The translations under genes and the position numbers were made by a program. From positions 1 to 49,643 of the forward strand of contig CBFGZI010000009.1 of assembly GCA_965653225.1 (NCBI GenBank): 49,643 bases of DNA, read 5' to 3'. Below are positions 1-7,773 of the stretch, in pieces; position 1 is the stretch's first letter; each line of letters opens with the position of its first letter. Source of the stretch: JALZDI01 sp965653225 (GTDB taxonomy: Bacteria > Actinomycetota > Actinomycetes > Propionibacteriales > Nocardioidaceae). The notes under the pieces were generated by a model. It saw only the letters and a list, made by a program, of their open reading frames with translations. It did not search any database and had not been told where the DNA came from.

Positions 1-27
1 CCCTCACGCGCTGCGACACTCGGCGTC

Positions 28-1155
28 ATGACCGCGCCGACCCCGCCCTCCCCACCCGACCGCACCCCAGACCGGGCACCCGGCAAGGGCAGCGACACCG
101 CTGTCAGCCCGGCCACGCTCGCGGTCACCGCCGGACGTCCCGAGCACGTTCCCGACAGTCCCCTCAACCCGCCGCTGGTGATGGCCTCGACCTACGTCGC
201 CGGTGGCGAGACCGAGTACGGCAGGTACGGCAACCCGACCTGGCAGGCGTTCGAGGACGTGCTCGGCCGGCTCGAGGGCGGCCGGGCGCTGGCGTTCTCC
301 TCCGGGCTGGCGGCGGTCAACACCGTGCTCGACCTGGTCGCGATCGGCGAGACCGTGGTCGCCCCGAAGCACTGCTACCTCGGGACGCTGGCCCAGCTGG
401 CCGACATGGAGCAGCGCGACCGGCTCGGGGTCAGGCTGGTCGACGTGACCGACACCGACGGTGTCGTGCAGGCCTGCGACGACGCCGCCGTGCTGTGGCT
501 GGAGTCGCCCACCAACCCGGCCATGGAGGTGGCCGACATCGAGGCCATCTGCAAGGGCGCGCACGACGCCGGCGCGACCGTCGTCGTGGACAACACGTTC
601 GCGACCCCGATCCTGCAACGGCCTCTGGACCTCGGCGCCGACGTGGTGGCGCACTCGGTGACCAAGTACCTCGCCGGGCACAGCGACGTGGTGCTCGGAG
701 CCCTGGTCACCCGCGACGAGTCGACCTACCAGGCATTCGACCAGCGGCGCCGCGGCTACGGCGCGATCCCCGGACCGTTCGAGGCGTGGCTGGCGCTGCG
801 CGGGATGCGCACTCTGGCACTGCGCGTCGAGCGCGCCCAGCAGAACGCACGCGACCTCGCCGAGCGGCTGCGTCCGCACCCGGTCGTGGAGGAGGTCCGC
901 TACCCCGGGTTCGGCGGCATGCTGTCGGTCGTGGTGCGCGGCGGAGCCGAAGCCGCCGACGCGCTGACGCGCACGACGTCGCTGTGGGTGAACGCGACCA
1001 GCCTCGGCGGCGTCGAGTCGACCATGGAACGCCGCCGCCGCTGGGCCGGCGAGCCCGACACGATCCCGGAGGGCCTGGTGCGGCTGTCGGTCGGCATCGA
1101 GGACGCGGACGACCTGTGGCGCGACCTGAGCGGCGCGCTCGACCGGCTGGTGTGA
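28..1155 (+). CDS. PLP-dependent cystathionine gamma-lyase/synthase family enzyme
   Basis: A 375-residue Cys/Met-metabolism PLP enzyme (fold type I). These cytosolic enzymes cleave or form cystathionine in trans-sulfuration. Visible landmarks are the Tyr/Arg segment EYGRYGNPT (about 63-71), SSGLAAVNTV (91-100), the cofactor-contacting Asp in VVDNTF (Asp188) and the Schiff-base Lys in SVTKYLAGHSD (Lys213). The N-terminus has about 25 extra Pro/Arg-rich residues. The ATG at 28 has no Shine-Dalgarno sequence, but GACACT ends 7 nt before it, which fits a leaderless mRNA. Lyase, gamma-synthase and O-acetylhomoserine sulfhydrylase cannot be told apart from motifs. The gene stands alone, followed by a long non-coding stretch. 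Confidence 0.9.
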   Translation: MTAPTPPSPPDRTPDRAPGKGSDTAVSPATLAVTAGRPEHVPDSPLNPPLVMASTYVAGGETEYGRYGNPTWQAFEDVLGRLEGGRALAFSSGLAAVNTVLDLVAIGETVVAPKHCYLGTLAQLADMEQRDRLGVRLVDVTDTDGVVQACDDAAVLWLESPTNPAMEVADIEAICKGAHDAGATVVVDNTFATPILQRPLDLGADVVAHSVTKYLAGHSDVVLGALVTRDESTYQAFDQRRRGYGAIPGPFEAWLALRGMRTLALRVERAQQNARDLAERLRPHPVVEEVRYPGFGGMLSVVVRGGAEAADALTRTTSLWVNATSLGGVESTMERRRRWAGEPDTIPEGLVRLSVGIEDADDLWRDLSGALDRLV

Positions 1156-1668
1156 GCTTCCATGCCCCCGCAGGCAAGATCGTCGGTTGCCTCTGCGATG
1201 AGCCGGCGGTTGCCGCTCGGGGGAAAGACGGCAGCGAAGAGAGGCGCCGCTCACGGTGGGCGTGGCTGGTGCGGCACGTGGGTGGCGGGGTTACCTGCCG
1301 GGCTTGCGCTCGAGTTGTTGTGCCGGTGAAGGCGGGTTGGAAGGACCTTCGACGCGGCCTGGCAGCCGGGGGTGCGGCGCGTGGGTGGCAGGCAACCCTT
1401 GACGTCGTCCTTTGGTTGTCAGCATGGAGGCGGCGGAAGGTTGTGTGGGTTCCGTTGGGGACGATCCTCCGTTGCTGGTCAGGTAGCGGGTTTCTCCCTG
1501 TTCATGGCCGGCCGGGAACCATTTCGCGCGCTGCGGCACGAGACGACAACGGCACCCGTCGCTGCGGACGTTTCCCAACACATCGTGGAAGACGGCACCG
1601 AGACGCCCCAGCGAGGCACCGTCTGCCACCAGTTCGTGGAGAACGGCAGGGCGAGAGCTGCGTCAGAT

Positions 1669-1692
1669 CGTCTTTCACGCTTGCGTGGAGAC
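1669..1692. repeat. dispersed palindrome, copy 1
   Basis: CTTTCACGC, a two- to four-base centre, then GCGTGGAGAC forms an imperfect hairpin. Related copies lie at 1721-1744, 41598-41620 and 41648-41672. All four are downstream of gene 3' ends, so they may act as transcription-end or mRNA-stabilising hairpins, or be a REP-like repeat. Confidence 0.6.
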
Positions 1693-1720
1693 GCGCACCT
1701 CCGAGCGCAAATCCGCGTAC

Positions 1721-1744
1721 GTCTTCCACGCATCCGTGAAAGAC
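1721..1744. repeat. dispersed palindrome, copy 2
   Basis: GTCTTCCACG then CATC then CGTGAAAGAC: 10-base arms with one mismatch. It is the same family as copy 1 and the pair behind ilvC. Confidence 0.65.
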
Positions 1745-2020
1745 GCAGCCACGACCGAGCCAAAACCCCGCGTACGAGCAAGACGCGAGCACACCCACGG
1801 CTCAACCACAAGCCCGCCGCAGCCGACACGCTGACGTGAGCGCCGTCCTTCTTCACTGCCGTCCTTCACGACAGCGCCGCGCAAGCCAGAAGGCTCAACA
1901 GAACCACCGACCCAGCCCTTCCCCCAGACGCCCTCACGAACCGCAGCCAGAGACCAGCGCAACCCCAGAGCAACCGAGGTTCTTCAGGGCCTGGACGACA
2001 CCCGCCGCCAGCCAGTCGCG

Positions 2021-2125
2021 CTGGGTCTGGTCGTGCTGGGTCTGGTCGTGCTGGGTCTGGTCGCGCTGGGTCTGGTCGCGCTGGGTCTGGTCGCGCTGGG
2101 TCTGGTCGCGGTCGGCCTAGTCGCG
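2021..2125. repeat. 15-bp minisatellite at the 3' end of gpsA
   Basis: Six near-identical 15-mers (CTGGGTCTGGTCGYG on the plus strand) occupy 2021-2110, followed by a degenerate seventh unit (2111-2125, 11 of 15 matching) that contains the gpsA stop codon. Read on the minus strand in the gpsA frame, each unit encodes Arg/His-Asp-Gln-Thr-Gln. The stop TAG falls exactly where the repeat has CAG. Confidence 0.9.
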
Positions 2126-3118
2126 CTCAGGCTTGGCCGCCCGGGAAACCAGACTGATCAGCATCTCGCGCGGCGTGGTCTCGTTGCGCACCAGCGCCGC
2201 CACATGCTCGACGATCGGCATCTCCACGTCGTGCGCATGCGCCAGGTCGACGATCGACTGGCACGACTTCACGCCCTCGGCCACCTGCCGGGTGGACGCC
2301 ACGACCTCCTCGACCGACATGCCGCGCCCGAGCTTCTCGCCGAACGAGCGGTTGCGCGACAGCGGCGAGGAGCAGGTGGCGACCAGGTCACCCAGCCCGG
2401 CCAGCCCGGAGAACGTCATCGGGTCGGCGCCCATCGCGGCGCCCAGCCGAGCGGTCTCGGCCAGCCCGCGGGTGATGACCGAGGCGCGGGCGTTGTCGCC
2501 GAAGCCCAGGCCGGCGGCCATGCCCACGGCGAGGGCGATGACGTTCTTGGTGGCACCGCCCAGCTCGCAGCCCACCACGTCGGTGTTGGTGTAGGGCCGG
2601 AACGCAGCCGTGTGGCAGATCTTCTGCAGCCGCTCGGCGAGCGACTCGTCACTGCTGGCGACGACGCTGGTGGTGGGCTGGCGGTTGGCGATCTCGCGGG
2701 CCAGGTTGGGCCCGGTCAGCACGGCGATGCGGTCGCGCGAGGCCCCGGTGACCTCCTCGACCACCTCGCTCATCCGCTTGGTGGTCTTGAGCTCGACGCC
2801 CTTCATCAGGCTGAGCAGCACCATGCTGTCGTCGATGAGAGGTGCCCACTGGACCAGGTTCTCGCGCAGCGACTGGGACGGGACCGCGAGAACGACGACC
2901 TCCGCCCCCGCCAGCACCGTTTCGGGGTCGTGGCTGGCGTTCACCGACACGGGCAGCGGGATTCCGGGCAGGTAGTCGGGGTTCTCGTGGTCTGACGAGA
3001 TCGCCTCGCACACCTGCTCACGGCGTCCCCAGATCGCCACGTCGTTGCCGGCGTCGGCCAGGATGATGGAGAACGCCGTGCCCCACGAGCCGGCACCGAA
3101 CACCGCGACCTTGCTCAT
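2117..3118 (-). CDS. gpsA: glycerol-3-phosphate dehydrogenase [NAD(P)+]
   Basis: A 333-residue enzyme that reduces dihydroxyacetone phosphate to sn-glycerol-3-phosphate, the backbone for phospholipid synthesis. The N-terminal Rossmann motif is VAVFGAGSWGTAF (GxGxxG at 8-13). The LTGPNLAREI segment and the catalytic-Lys region GGATKNVIALAVGMAAGLGFGDNA-type signature are present. Length is normal. The ATG at 3118 overlaps the plsC stop in an ATGA, so the two lipid genes are translationally coupled: PlsC-type acylation uses GpsA's product line. The stop codon lies in a degenerate minisatellite unit, and the frame stays open for about 60 more codons beyond it. Confidence 0.96.
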   Translation of the reverse strand: MSKVAVFGAGSWGTAFSIILADAGNDVAIWGRREQVCEAISSDHENPDYLPGIPLPVSVNASHDPETVLAGAEVVVLAVPSQSLRENLVQWAPLIDDSMVLLSLMKGVELKTTKRMSEVVEEVTGASRDRIAVLTGPNLAREIANRQPTTSVVASSDESLAERLQKICHTAAFRPYTNTDVVGCELGGATKNVIALAVGMAAGLGFGDNARASVITRGLAETARLGAAMGADPMTFSGLAGLGDLVATCSSPLSRNRSFGEKLGRGMSVEEVVASTRQVAEGVKSCQSIVDLAHAHDVEMPIVEHVAALVRNETTPREMLISLVSRAAKPERD

Positions 3119-3894
3119 CGTGCTCCCTTCCCGAAGCGTCGACGCTGGGTCTTCTCGCCGCTCCGGTTCGGGTTGCCGGTGAGCGGTACGTGGCGTGCGG
3201 CCGGGTCGAACCGCTCGGTCGGCGCGGGCTCGTCGCGGATCTCCGCCAGCAGCTCGGTGACGGCGGCCATGATCCGGTCGGTGGCCTCGCGGAGCACCTT
3301 CGGTGTCAGCTGCTGCTCCCGCAGGTCGTCGAGGTCGACGGGGTCGCCCACCCGCACGTGGATGGTCTTGCGCGGGAAAAGGGAGGCCTTCTTGGCGTAC
3401 GGCGCGAGGATGTGCTGGGCACCCCACTGCGCGGTGGGGATGACCGGCCGGCCGGTGGAAAGCGCGATACGGGCCGCTCCGGTCTTGCCCACCATCGGCC
3501 ACAGGGTCGGGTCGCGGGTGATGGTCCCCTCGGGGTAGACCACCACGCACTCGCCCTTCTCGACCGCAGCGACGGCCGCGCGGAAGGCCTCCGAGGCGGT
3601 GCGCGACTGACGGTAGACCGGGATCTGCCCCGCGCTCTTGAGGATGATGCGCAGCACCGGCAGGTCCATGATCTCGGCCTTGGCGAGATAGCGCGGAAGC
3701 CGCCCGTTGTCGTAGACGAAGTGGGCGTAGGTGAGGGGGTCGAGGTGGGAGATGTGGTTGGCCACCAGCACGAGCCCGCCGCTCTTGGGCAGCTTGTCCG
3801 TGTTCTTCCAGTCCTGCTTGGTCAGCATCATCAACAGGGGCCGGAGCACCGCGACACAGAACGCGAACGCCCATCCGAGCTTCTGCCGGGCCAC
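3115..3894 (-). CDS. plsC: 1-acyl-sn-glycerol-3-phosphate acyltransferase family protein
   Basis: A 259-residue PlsC/LPLAT-fold acyltransferase that transfers a fatty acyl chain to lysophosphatidate at the membrane. The catalytic NHISHLD box (His47, Asp52) and the YPEGT box (Glu122) are both present. A hydrophobic stretch at about 8-25 would anchor it. The C-terminal 25 residues are basic (GEKTQRRRFGKGAR). It is upstream of and overlaps gpsA by 4 bases, forming a phosphatidic-acid supply pair. Related actinobacterial proteins can acylate other polyols, so exact substrate is inferred. Confidence 0.9.
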   Translation of the reverse strand: MARQKLGWAFAFCVAVLRPLLMMLTKQDWKNTDKLPKSGGLVLVANHISHLDPLTYAHFVYDNGRLPRYLAKAEIMDLPVLRIILKSAGQIPVYRQSRTASEAFRAAVAAVEKGECVVVYPEGTITRDPTLWPMVGKTGAARIALSTGRPVIPTAQWGAQHILAPYAKKASLFPRKTIHVRVGDPVDLDDLREQQLTPKVLREATDRIMAAVTELLAEIRDEPAPTERFDPAARHVPLTGNPNRSGEKTQRRRFGKGAR

Positions 3895-3990
3895 ACCTTC
3901 TCCTATCGCGTCGGTGTCACGCGGTCCTGCGCGACCCCTCAGTCTCTCCGCCCATCGCCCGACGTGTCGAGCCTGGCAGGATCATGCCTC

Positions 3991-4650
3991 ATGACCGCCT
4001 CGACGAACGCCTGGGTGGTAGTCGTACCCGTCAAACGCGCCGGTATCGCCAAGTCGCGGCTCACGGGCGTCACCACCGAGCAGCGGGTGGAGCTGGCCCG
4101 GGCTTTTCCCGCCGACTGTGTCGCGGCCGCACTCGCCTGTGCGGAGGTAGGGGCCGTGGTCGCGGTGACCGACGACGAGGTCGCGGCCGAGCAGCTGCGC
4201 GGCCTGGGCGCGCAGGTCATCCCCGACGAGCCGGACGCGGGGCTGAACCCGGCCCTGCGGCACGCGCAGGCGTTCGTGCGCTCGACGTTCGGCGACGCGC
4301 CCATCGCCGTGCTGAGCGGTGACCTGCCCGCGCTGCGGACGGGCGAGCTGGGCGTCGCGTTGCAGCGTGCACGGCATCTGGACCGCGCCCATCTGGCCGA
4401 CGCCGACGGTGCCGGCACCACGCTGCTCACCGCCACGCCCGGTGCCGACCTGCAGCCCAGGTTCGGCGTCGGCTCGAGCGACGCGCACGTGTCCACCGGG
4501 GCGCACCGGCTGCCCGAGCACGGCCTGGACAGCCTGCGTCGCGACGTCGACACCCCGGCCGACCTGACAGCCGCTGTACGGCTGGGCGTCGGTGCGCACA
4601 CGGCCGCGGTACTGGAGCGACACCGGCTCTCGTTCGCCGCGCTGCACTAG
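3991..4650 (+). CDS. cofC: 2-phospho-L-lactate / phosphoenolpyruvate guanylyltransferase
   Basis: A 219-residue nucleotidyltransferase of coenzyme F420 synthesis that couples GTP to phospholactate or phosphoenolpyruvate (CofC/FbiD). Typical family segments are VVVPVKRAGIAKSRL near the start (GTP-binding loop), AVTDDEVAAEQLRGLGAQVIPDE, a central AVLSGDLPALRTGEL (metal-binding GDLP) and GTTLLTA, then a C-terminal GLDSLRRDVDTPADL. The ATG at 3991 is chosen because the protein begins at the first beta strand; CAGGAT ends 8 nt upstream. It runs divergently from plsC. The other F420 genes are not in this window. Confidence 0.9.
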   Translation: MTASTNAWVVVVPVKRAGIAKSRLTGVTTEQRVELARAFPADCVAAALACAEVGAVVAVTDDEVAAEQLRGLGAQVIPDEPDAGLNPALRHAQAFVRSTFGDAPIAVLSGDLPALRTGELGVALQRARHLDRAHLADADGAGTTLLTATPGADLQPRFGVGSSDAHVSTGAHRLPEHGLDSLRRDVDTPADLTAAVRLGVGAHTAAVLERHRLSFAALH

Positions 4651-4653
4651 CCT
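4648..4653 (+). promoter_or_regulatory. -10 box overlapping the cofC stop
   Basis: TAGCCT begins at the TAG stop codon of cofC and ends 7 nt before the GTG at 4661. This is the spacing of a leaderless transcript, so the small downstream gene can have its own promoter. Confidence 0.5.
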
Positions 4654-4660
4654 CGTGCGG

Positions 4661-4858
4661 GTGCAGGCCACGGTTTCCGACTACGACCCGCAGACGCACA
4701 GCGGCGCTGTGCTTCTCGACGACGGCGTCCGGCTGCCGTTCGGGCCGGAGGCGCTGGCCGCCACCCGGCTGCGGCTGCTGCGCCGCGGTCAGCGGGTCAG
4801 GGTCGCGGTCGAGGAGGACGTGGTGACGTCGCTGCAGATCCTCACCCTGCACGGCTAG
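4661..4858 (+). CDS. small OB-fold / cold-shock-like protein
   Basis: A 65-residue protein, VQATVSDYDPQTHSGAVLLD onward, predicted as a five-strand beta barrel: a strand, a GAVLLDDGVRLPF hairpin, an Ala-rich helical turn, then LRRGQRVRVAVEEDVVTSLQIL. This pattern recalls cold-shock domains, but the RNP1 aromatic motif (KGFGFI) is not present. It sits 10 bases after cofC. Two in-frame GTG codons (4655 and 4661) are possible; I prefer 4661 because a -10-like TAGCCT ends 7 nt upstream and there is no ribosome site. Function unknown. Confidence 0.7.
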   Translation: MQATVSDYDPQTHSGAVLLDDGVRLPFGPEALAATRLRLLRRGQRVRVAVEEDVVTSLQILTLHG

Positions 4859-4904
4859 GCACAGGTACGCACGAGCCAGCACCCACGACACAGCGACACG
4901 ACAC

Positions 4905-4945
4905 AGCGAGAGGGCCGGTTCCCAACGGGTTCCGGCCCTCTCGCT
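4905..4945. terminator. bidirectional terminator between cofC genes and HU
   Basis: A perfect 14-bp stem (AGCGAGAGGGCCGG with its complement) surrounds a 13-base loop. It lies between convergent genes and would end both transcripts. Confidence 0.85.
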
Positions 4946-4957
4946 GCCGTGACGGAG

Positions 4958-5524
4958 TCAGCTCTTCTTGGCTGTCCGCTTCGCCGGGCTCTTGCGCGCC
5001 GTCGTCTTCCTGGCCGTCGTCGACTTCCTGGCCGTGGACTTCTTGGCCGTGGACTTCTTGGCCGGCGCCTTCTTCGCCGTGCTCTTCTTGGCCGGCGCCT
5101 TCTTCGCCGTGGACTTCCTTGCAGTGGTGGTCTTCTTGGCAGGCGTCTTCTTCGCCGTGCTCCTGGTGCCGGTGGCCTTCTTGGCGGCACCGGTGGCGGT
5201 GCCGGCCGCGCGGCCCGCCGTGGACACTGCGACCTTCGGCAGCTTCTTGGCGCCGGAGACGACCGCCTTCAGGTCCGAGCCGGCGCGGAACTTCGGCACG
5301 TTGGTCTTCTTGGCGCGGGTGCGCTCACCCGTACGGGGGTTGCGCACCATGCGCGCGGGACGGGTGACCCTCTCGAAGGCCCCGAACCCGGTGATGGCGA
5401 CCTTGTTACCTTTCGCGACCTCTCGCGTGACCGTATCGACGACAGACTCGAGTGCATGCTGAGCCTGTCGGCGGTTGCCGTCGAAGTGTGCTGAGAGCGC
5501 CTCGATCAGCTGAGTCTTGTTCAC
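4958..5524 (-). CDS. HU family DNA-binding protein with lysine-rich histone H1-like tail
   Basis: A 188-residue nucleoid protein. Residues 1-90 are the HU fold (NKTQLIEALSAHFDGNRRQA; TGFGAFERVTRPARMVRNPRTGE, the DNA-clamp arm). Residues about 105-188 are a low-complexity Lys/Ala/Ser/Thr/Pro tail with repeated KSTAKKAPAK units, as in mycobacterial HupB and Streptomyces HupS. The tail binds and compacts DNA and is a known target of lysine acetylation in that family. Start is GTG at 5524, preceded by AAGGGAAG 5 nt upstream; an upstream ATG in frame lacks this. The gene is monocistronic, with its own promoter and terminator. The DNA encoding the tail is itself repetitive, so tail length may vary between strains. 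Confidence 0.95.
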   Translation of the reverse strand: MNKTQLIEALSAHFDGNRRQAQHALESVVDTVTREVAKGNKVAITGFGAFERVTRPARMVRNPRTGERTRAKKTNVPKFRAGSDLKAVVSGAKKLPKVAVSTAGRAAGTATGAAKKATGTRSTAKKTPAKKTTTARKSTAKKAPAKKSTAKKAPAKKSTAKKSTARKSTTARKTTARKSPAKRTAKKS

Positions 5525-5576
5525 TTGCTTCCCTTTCGTGAACGAACCGTCGAGCACACGCCCGACCTCCGGTTGA

Positions 5577-5605
5577 ACGTTAGGGAATTCGCAGGTGACG
5601 CACAA
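5577..5605 (-). promoter_or_regulatory. HU gene promoter
   Basis: On the minus strand TTGTGC (5600-5605), a 17-base spacer and TAACGT (5577-5582) match a housekeeping sigma promoter. The predicted 5' leader is about 45 bases. Confidence 0.65.
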
Positions 5606-5683
5606 TCACCCACGCCCACAAAACCCTTGTGGCGCAGAGAAATCGACGTTGTCCGGGTCAGGTCCCGGGATGTCGTTACGCGG

Positions 5684-6292
5684 TCAGGACGGCACCCGGG
5701 CGGGGAGCGTCGCCGGTTTCCATGACGGCCGCTTCCCTTCATAGGCGACGATCTGGTCCTCGTGCGACAGCGTGATGTCCACATCGTCGAGGCCCTCGAG
5801 CAGCCGCCACCGGGTGTAGTCGTCGATCTCGAACGGCGCCACGAGGTCACCGGCGCGTACCTCGCGTGCCTGCAGGTCAACGGTCACATCGAGGCTCGGA
5901 TCCTGCTCCACCAGCGACCACAGCCGGTCGATGGTCTCCGGCTCCACCTGGGCCGTCAGCAGGCCGTTCTTGCCGGAGTTACCGCGGAAGATGTCCCCGA
6001 AACGGGACGACAGCACGACCTTGAAGCCGTAGTCGAGAAGCGCCCAGACCGCGTGCTCACGCGATGACCCGGTGCCGAAGTCGGGGCCGGCGACGAGCAC
6101 CGTCGCCCCGTCGTACTGCTTCTGGTTCAGCACGAAGTCGGGGTCGTTGTTGCGCCAGGCCGCGAACAGGCCGTCCTCGAACCCCGTGCGGGTCACCCGC
6201 TTGAGGTACACCGCCGGGATGATCTGGTCGGTGTCGACGTAGCTGCGACGCAGCGGGACGGCGCGACCCTGGTGAACGGTGATCTTCTCCAT
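5684..6292 (-). CDS. leuD: 3-isopropylmalate dehydratase small subunit
   Basis: A 202-residue swivel-domain subunit that completes isopropylmalate isomerase with LeuC (2- to 3-isopropylmalate in leucine synthesis). It has YVDTDQIIPAVYLKRV at the start, the substrate loop GPDFGTGSSREHA and SRFGDIFRGNSGKNGLL. ATG at 6292 is 8 bases after the leuC stop, so the pair is one operon. Length is normal for the bacterial short form. Confidence 0.96.
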   Translation of the reverse strand: MEKITVHQGRAVPLRRSYVDTDQIIPAVYLKRVTRTGFEDGLFAAWRNNDPDFVLNQKQYDGATVLVAGPDFGTGSSREHAVWALLDYGFKVVLSSRFGDIFRGNSGKNGLLTAQVEPETIDRLWSLVEQDPSLDVTVDLQAREVRAGDLVAPFEIDDYTRWRLLEGLDDVDITLSHEDQIVAYEGKRPSWKPATLPARVPS

Positions 6293-6300
6293 GTCGCTCC

Positions 6301-7710
6301 TCAGTCCAGGTTCGGCAGGTCGGCCGGCGCGGCCAGGCGCCCGGTGACGGCGGTGGCGGCGGCGACCAGCGGCGAGACCAGGTGGGTGCGTCCGCCCTTG
6401 CCCTGGCGCCCCTCGAAGTTGCGGTTCGACGTCGACGCGCTGCGTTCGCCGGGCTGCAGCTGGTCGGGGTTCATGCCCAGGCACATCGAGCAGCCGGCGC
6501 CACGCCACTCGGCTCCGGCCTCCTTGAACACCACGTCGAGGCCCTCCTCCTCGGCCTGCAGCCGCACCCGCGCCGAGCCGGGCACGACGAGCATGCGGGT
6601 GGAGCCGGCGACGGTACGGCCCTTCACGACCTCGGCGGCGGCCCGCAGGTCCTCGATGCGTCCGTTGGTGCACGAGCCCACGAAGACCGTGTCGATGGCG
6701 ATGTCGCGCATCGGCGTACCGGCCCGCAGGTCCATGTAGGCCAGCGCCTTCTCGGCGGCGACGCGGTCACCGGCGTCCTCGAAGTCGGCCGGGTCCGGCA
6801 CCGCTGCGCCCAACGGGACGCCCTGGCCGGGGTTGGTGCCCCAGGTGACGAACGGCGTGACCTCGGCCGCGTCGAGCACGACCTCCCTGTCGAACGTCGC
6901 GTCGGCGTCGGTGACCAGGCTGCGCCAGTGCTCGACGGCGGCGTCCCACTCCTCACCCTGCGGCGCATGCGGGCGTCCGCGCAGGTAGTCGAACGTCACC
7001 TCGTCGGGAGCGATCATCCCCGCCTTCGCGCCCCACTCGATCGACATGTTGCAGATCGTCATCCGCGCCTCCATCGACAGCGCGCGGATCGCCTCACCAC
7101 GGTACTCGACGATGAAGCCCTGCCCACCGCCGGTTCCGACCTTGGCGATGAGTGTCAGCACGAGGTCCTTGGCGGTGACGCCCTCGGGAAGCGTTCCGTC
7201 GACGGTCACGGCCATCGTCCTCGGACGCGCCTGCGGGAGCGTCTGGGTGGCCAGCACGTGCTCGACCTCGCTGGTGCCGATGCCGAACGCGATCGCGCCG
7301 AAGGCGCCGTGGGTCGAGGTGTGCGAGTCACCGCAGACCACGGTGGTGCCGGGCTGGGTGAGGCCGAGCTGTGGACCGACGACGTGCACGATGCCCTGCT
7401 CGGCGTCGCCGAGGGGGTGCAGGCGGACGCCGAACTCCTCACAGTTGCGGCGCAGCGTCTCCACCTGGGTGCGCGACACCGGGTCGGCGATCGGCTTGTC
7501 GAGGTCGACGGTCGGGACGTTGTGGTCCTCGGTGGCCAGCGTGAGATCCGGGCGCCGCACGGCGCGACCGGCGAGCCGCAGGCCCTCGAAGGCTTGCGGA
7601 CTGGTCACCTCATGGATGAGATGGAGGTCGATGAAGAGCAGGTCAGGCTCTCCCTCGGCACGTCGTACGACGTGCTCGTCCCACACCTTCTCGGCGAGCG
7701 TGCGGCCCAT
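6301..7710 (-). CDS. leuC: 3-isopropylmalate dehydratase large subunit
   Basis: A 469-residue aconitase-family subunit carrying the [4Fe-4S] cluster. The three cluster ligands are visible: Cys in FVGSCTNGRIEDL and both Cys of GAGCSMCLGMNPDQL. The substrate motif VVCGDSHTSTHGAFGAIAFGIGTSEVEHV is intact. The ATG at 7710 has a GGAGGG ribosome site 5 nt upstream. It is divergent from an IclR-type regulator gene 63 bases away, with a palindromic operator between them. Confidence 0.97.
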   Translation of the reverse strand: MGRTLAEKVWDEHVVRRAEGEPDLLFIDLHLIHEVTSPQAFEGLRLAGRAVRRPDLTLATEDHNVPTVDLDKPIADPVSRTQVETLRRNCEEFGVRLHPLGDAEQGIVHVVGPQLGLTQPGTTVVCGDSHTSTHGAFGAIAFGIGTSEVEHVLATQTLPQARPRTMAVTVDGTLPEGVTAKDLVLTLIAKVGTGGGQGFIVEYRGEAIRALSMEARMTICNMSIEWGAKAGMIAPDEVTFDYLRGRPHAPQGEEWDAAVEHWRSLVTDADATFDREVVLDAAEVTPFVTWGTNPGQGVPLGAAVPDPADFEDAGDRVAAEKALAYMDLRAGTPMRDIAIDTVFVGSCTNGRIEDLRAAAEVVKGRTVAGSTRMLVVPGSARVRLQAEEEGLDVVFKEAGAEWRGAGCSMCLGMNPDQLQPGERSASTSNRNFEGRQGKGGRTHLVSPLVAAATAVTGRLAAPADLPNLD

Positions 7711-7743
7711 CTGACCCTCCGGCTCAGTTGGCTAAGACTTGCA

Positions 7744-7758
7744 TCTCGCGATGCGAGA
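7744..7758. promoter_or_regulatory. palindromic operator between leuC and the IclR-type gene
   Basis: TCTCGC-GAT-GCGAGA is a perfect 6-3-6 inverted repeat placed between the divergent starts. It sits just upstream of a -10-like CAGTAT (7762-7767) for the regulator. It is the expected site for an IclR-family repressor acting on leuCD and on itself. Confidence 0.7.
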
Positions 7759-7773
7759 CGGCAGTATCAGGTC

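Larger units (their letters stand above)
1156..2014. other. long non-coding stretch with short palindromes
   Basis: About 860 bases between two convergent genes. Reading frames here give low-complexity Arg/Ser/Trp-rich translations with no recognisable family, no convincing ribosome binding site and no third-position GC bias. I see no gene. It does hold two copies of a dispersed palindrome (1669-1692 and 1721-1744), half-copies such as CATCGTGGAAGACGG near 1580, and the flank of a 15-bp tandem repeat. Confidence 0.6.

Noticed and set aside
4..1254. A 416-codon open frame antisense to the PLP enzyme gene
   Set aside because: It is a high-GC shadow: its translation is Arg/His/Gly-rich with no family, while the plus strand shows clear PLP-enzyme motifs.
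1372..1839. A 155-codon frame in the gap before gpsA
   Set aside because: No ribosome site, no recognisable domain, and it runs through palindromic repeats; the translation is compositionally odd.
1836..2120. A frame encoding a Trp-Ser-rich repeat (WVWSRWVWS)
   Set aside because: It is only the plus-strand reading of the 15-bp minisatellite.
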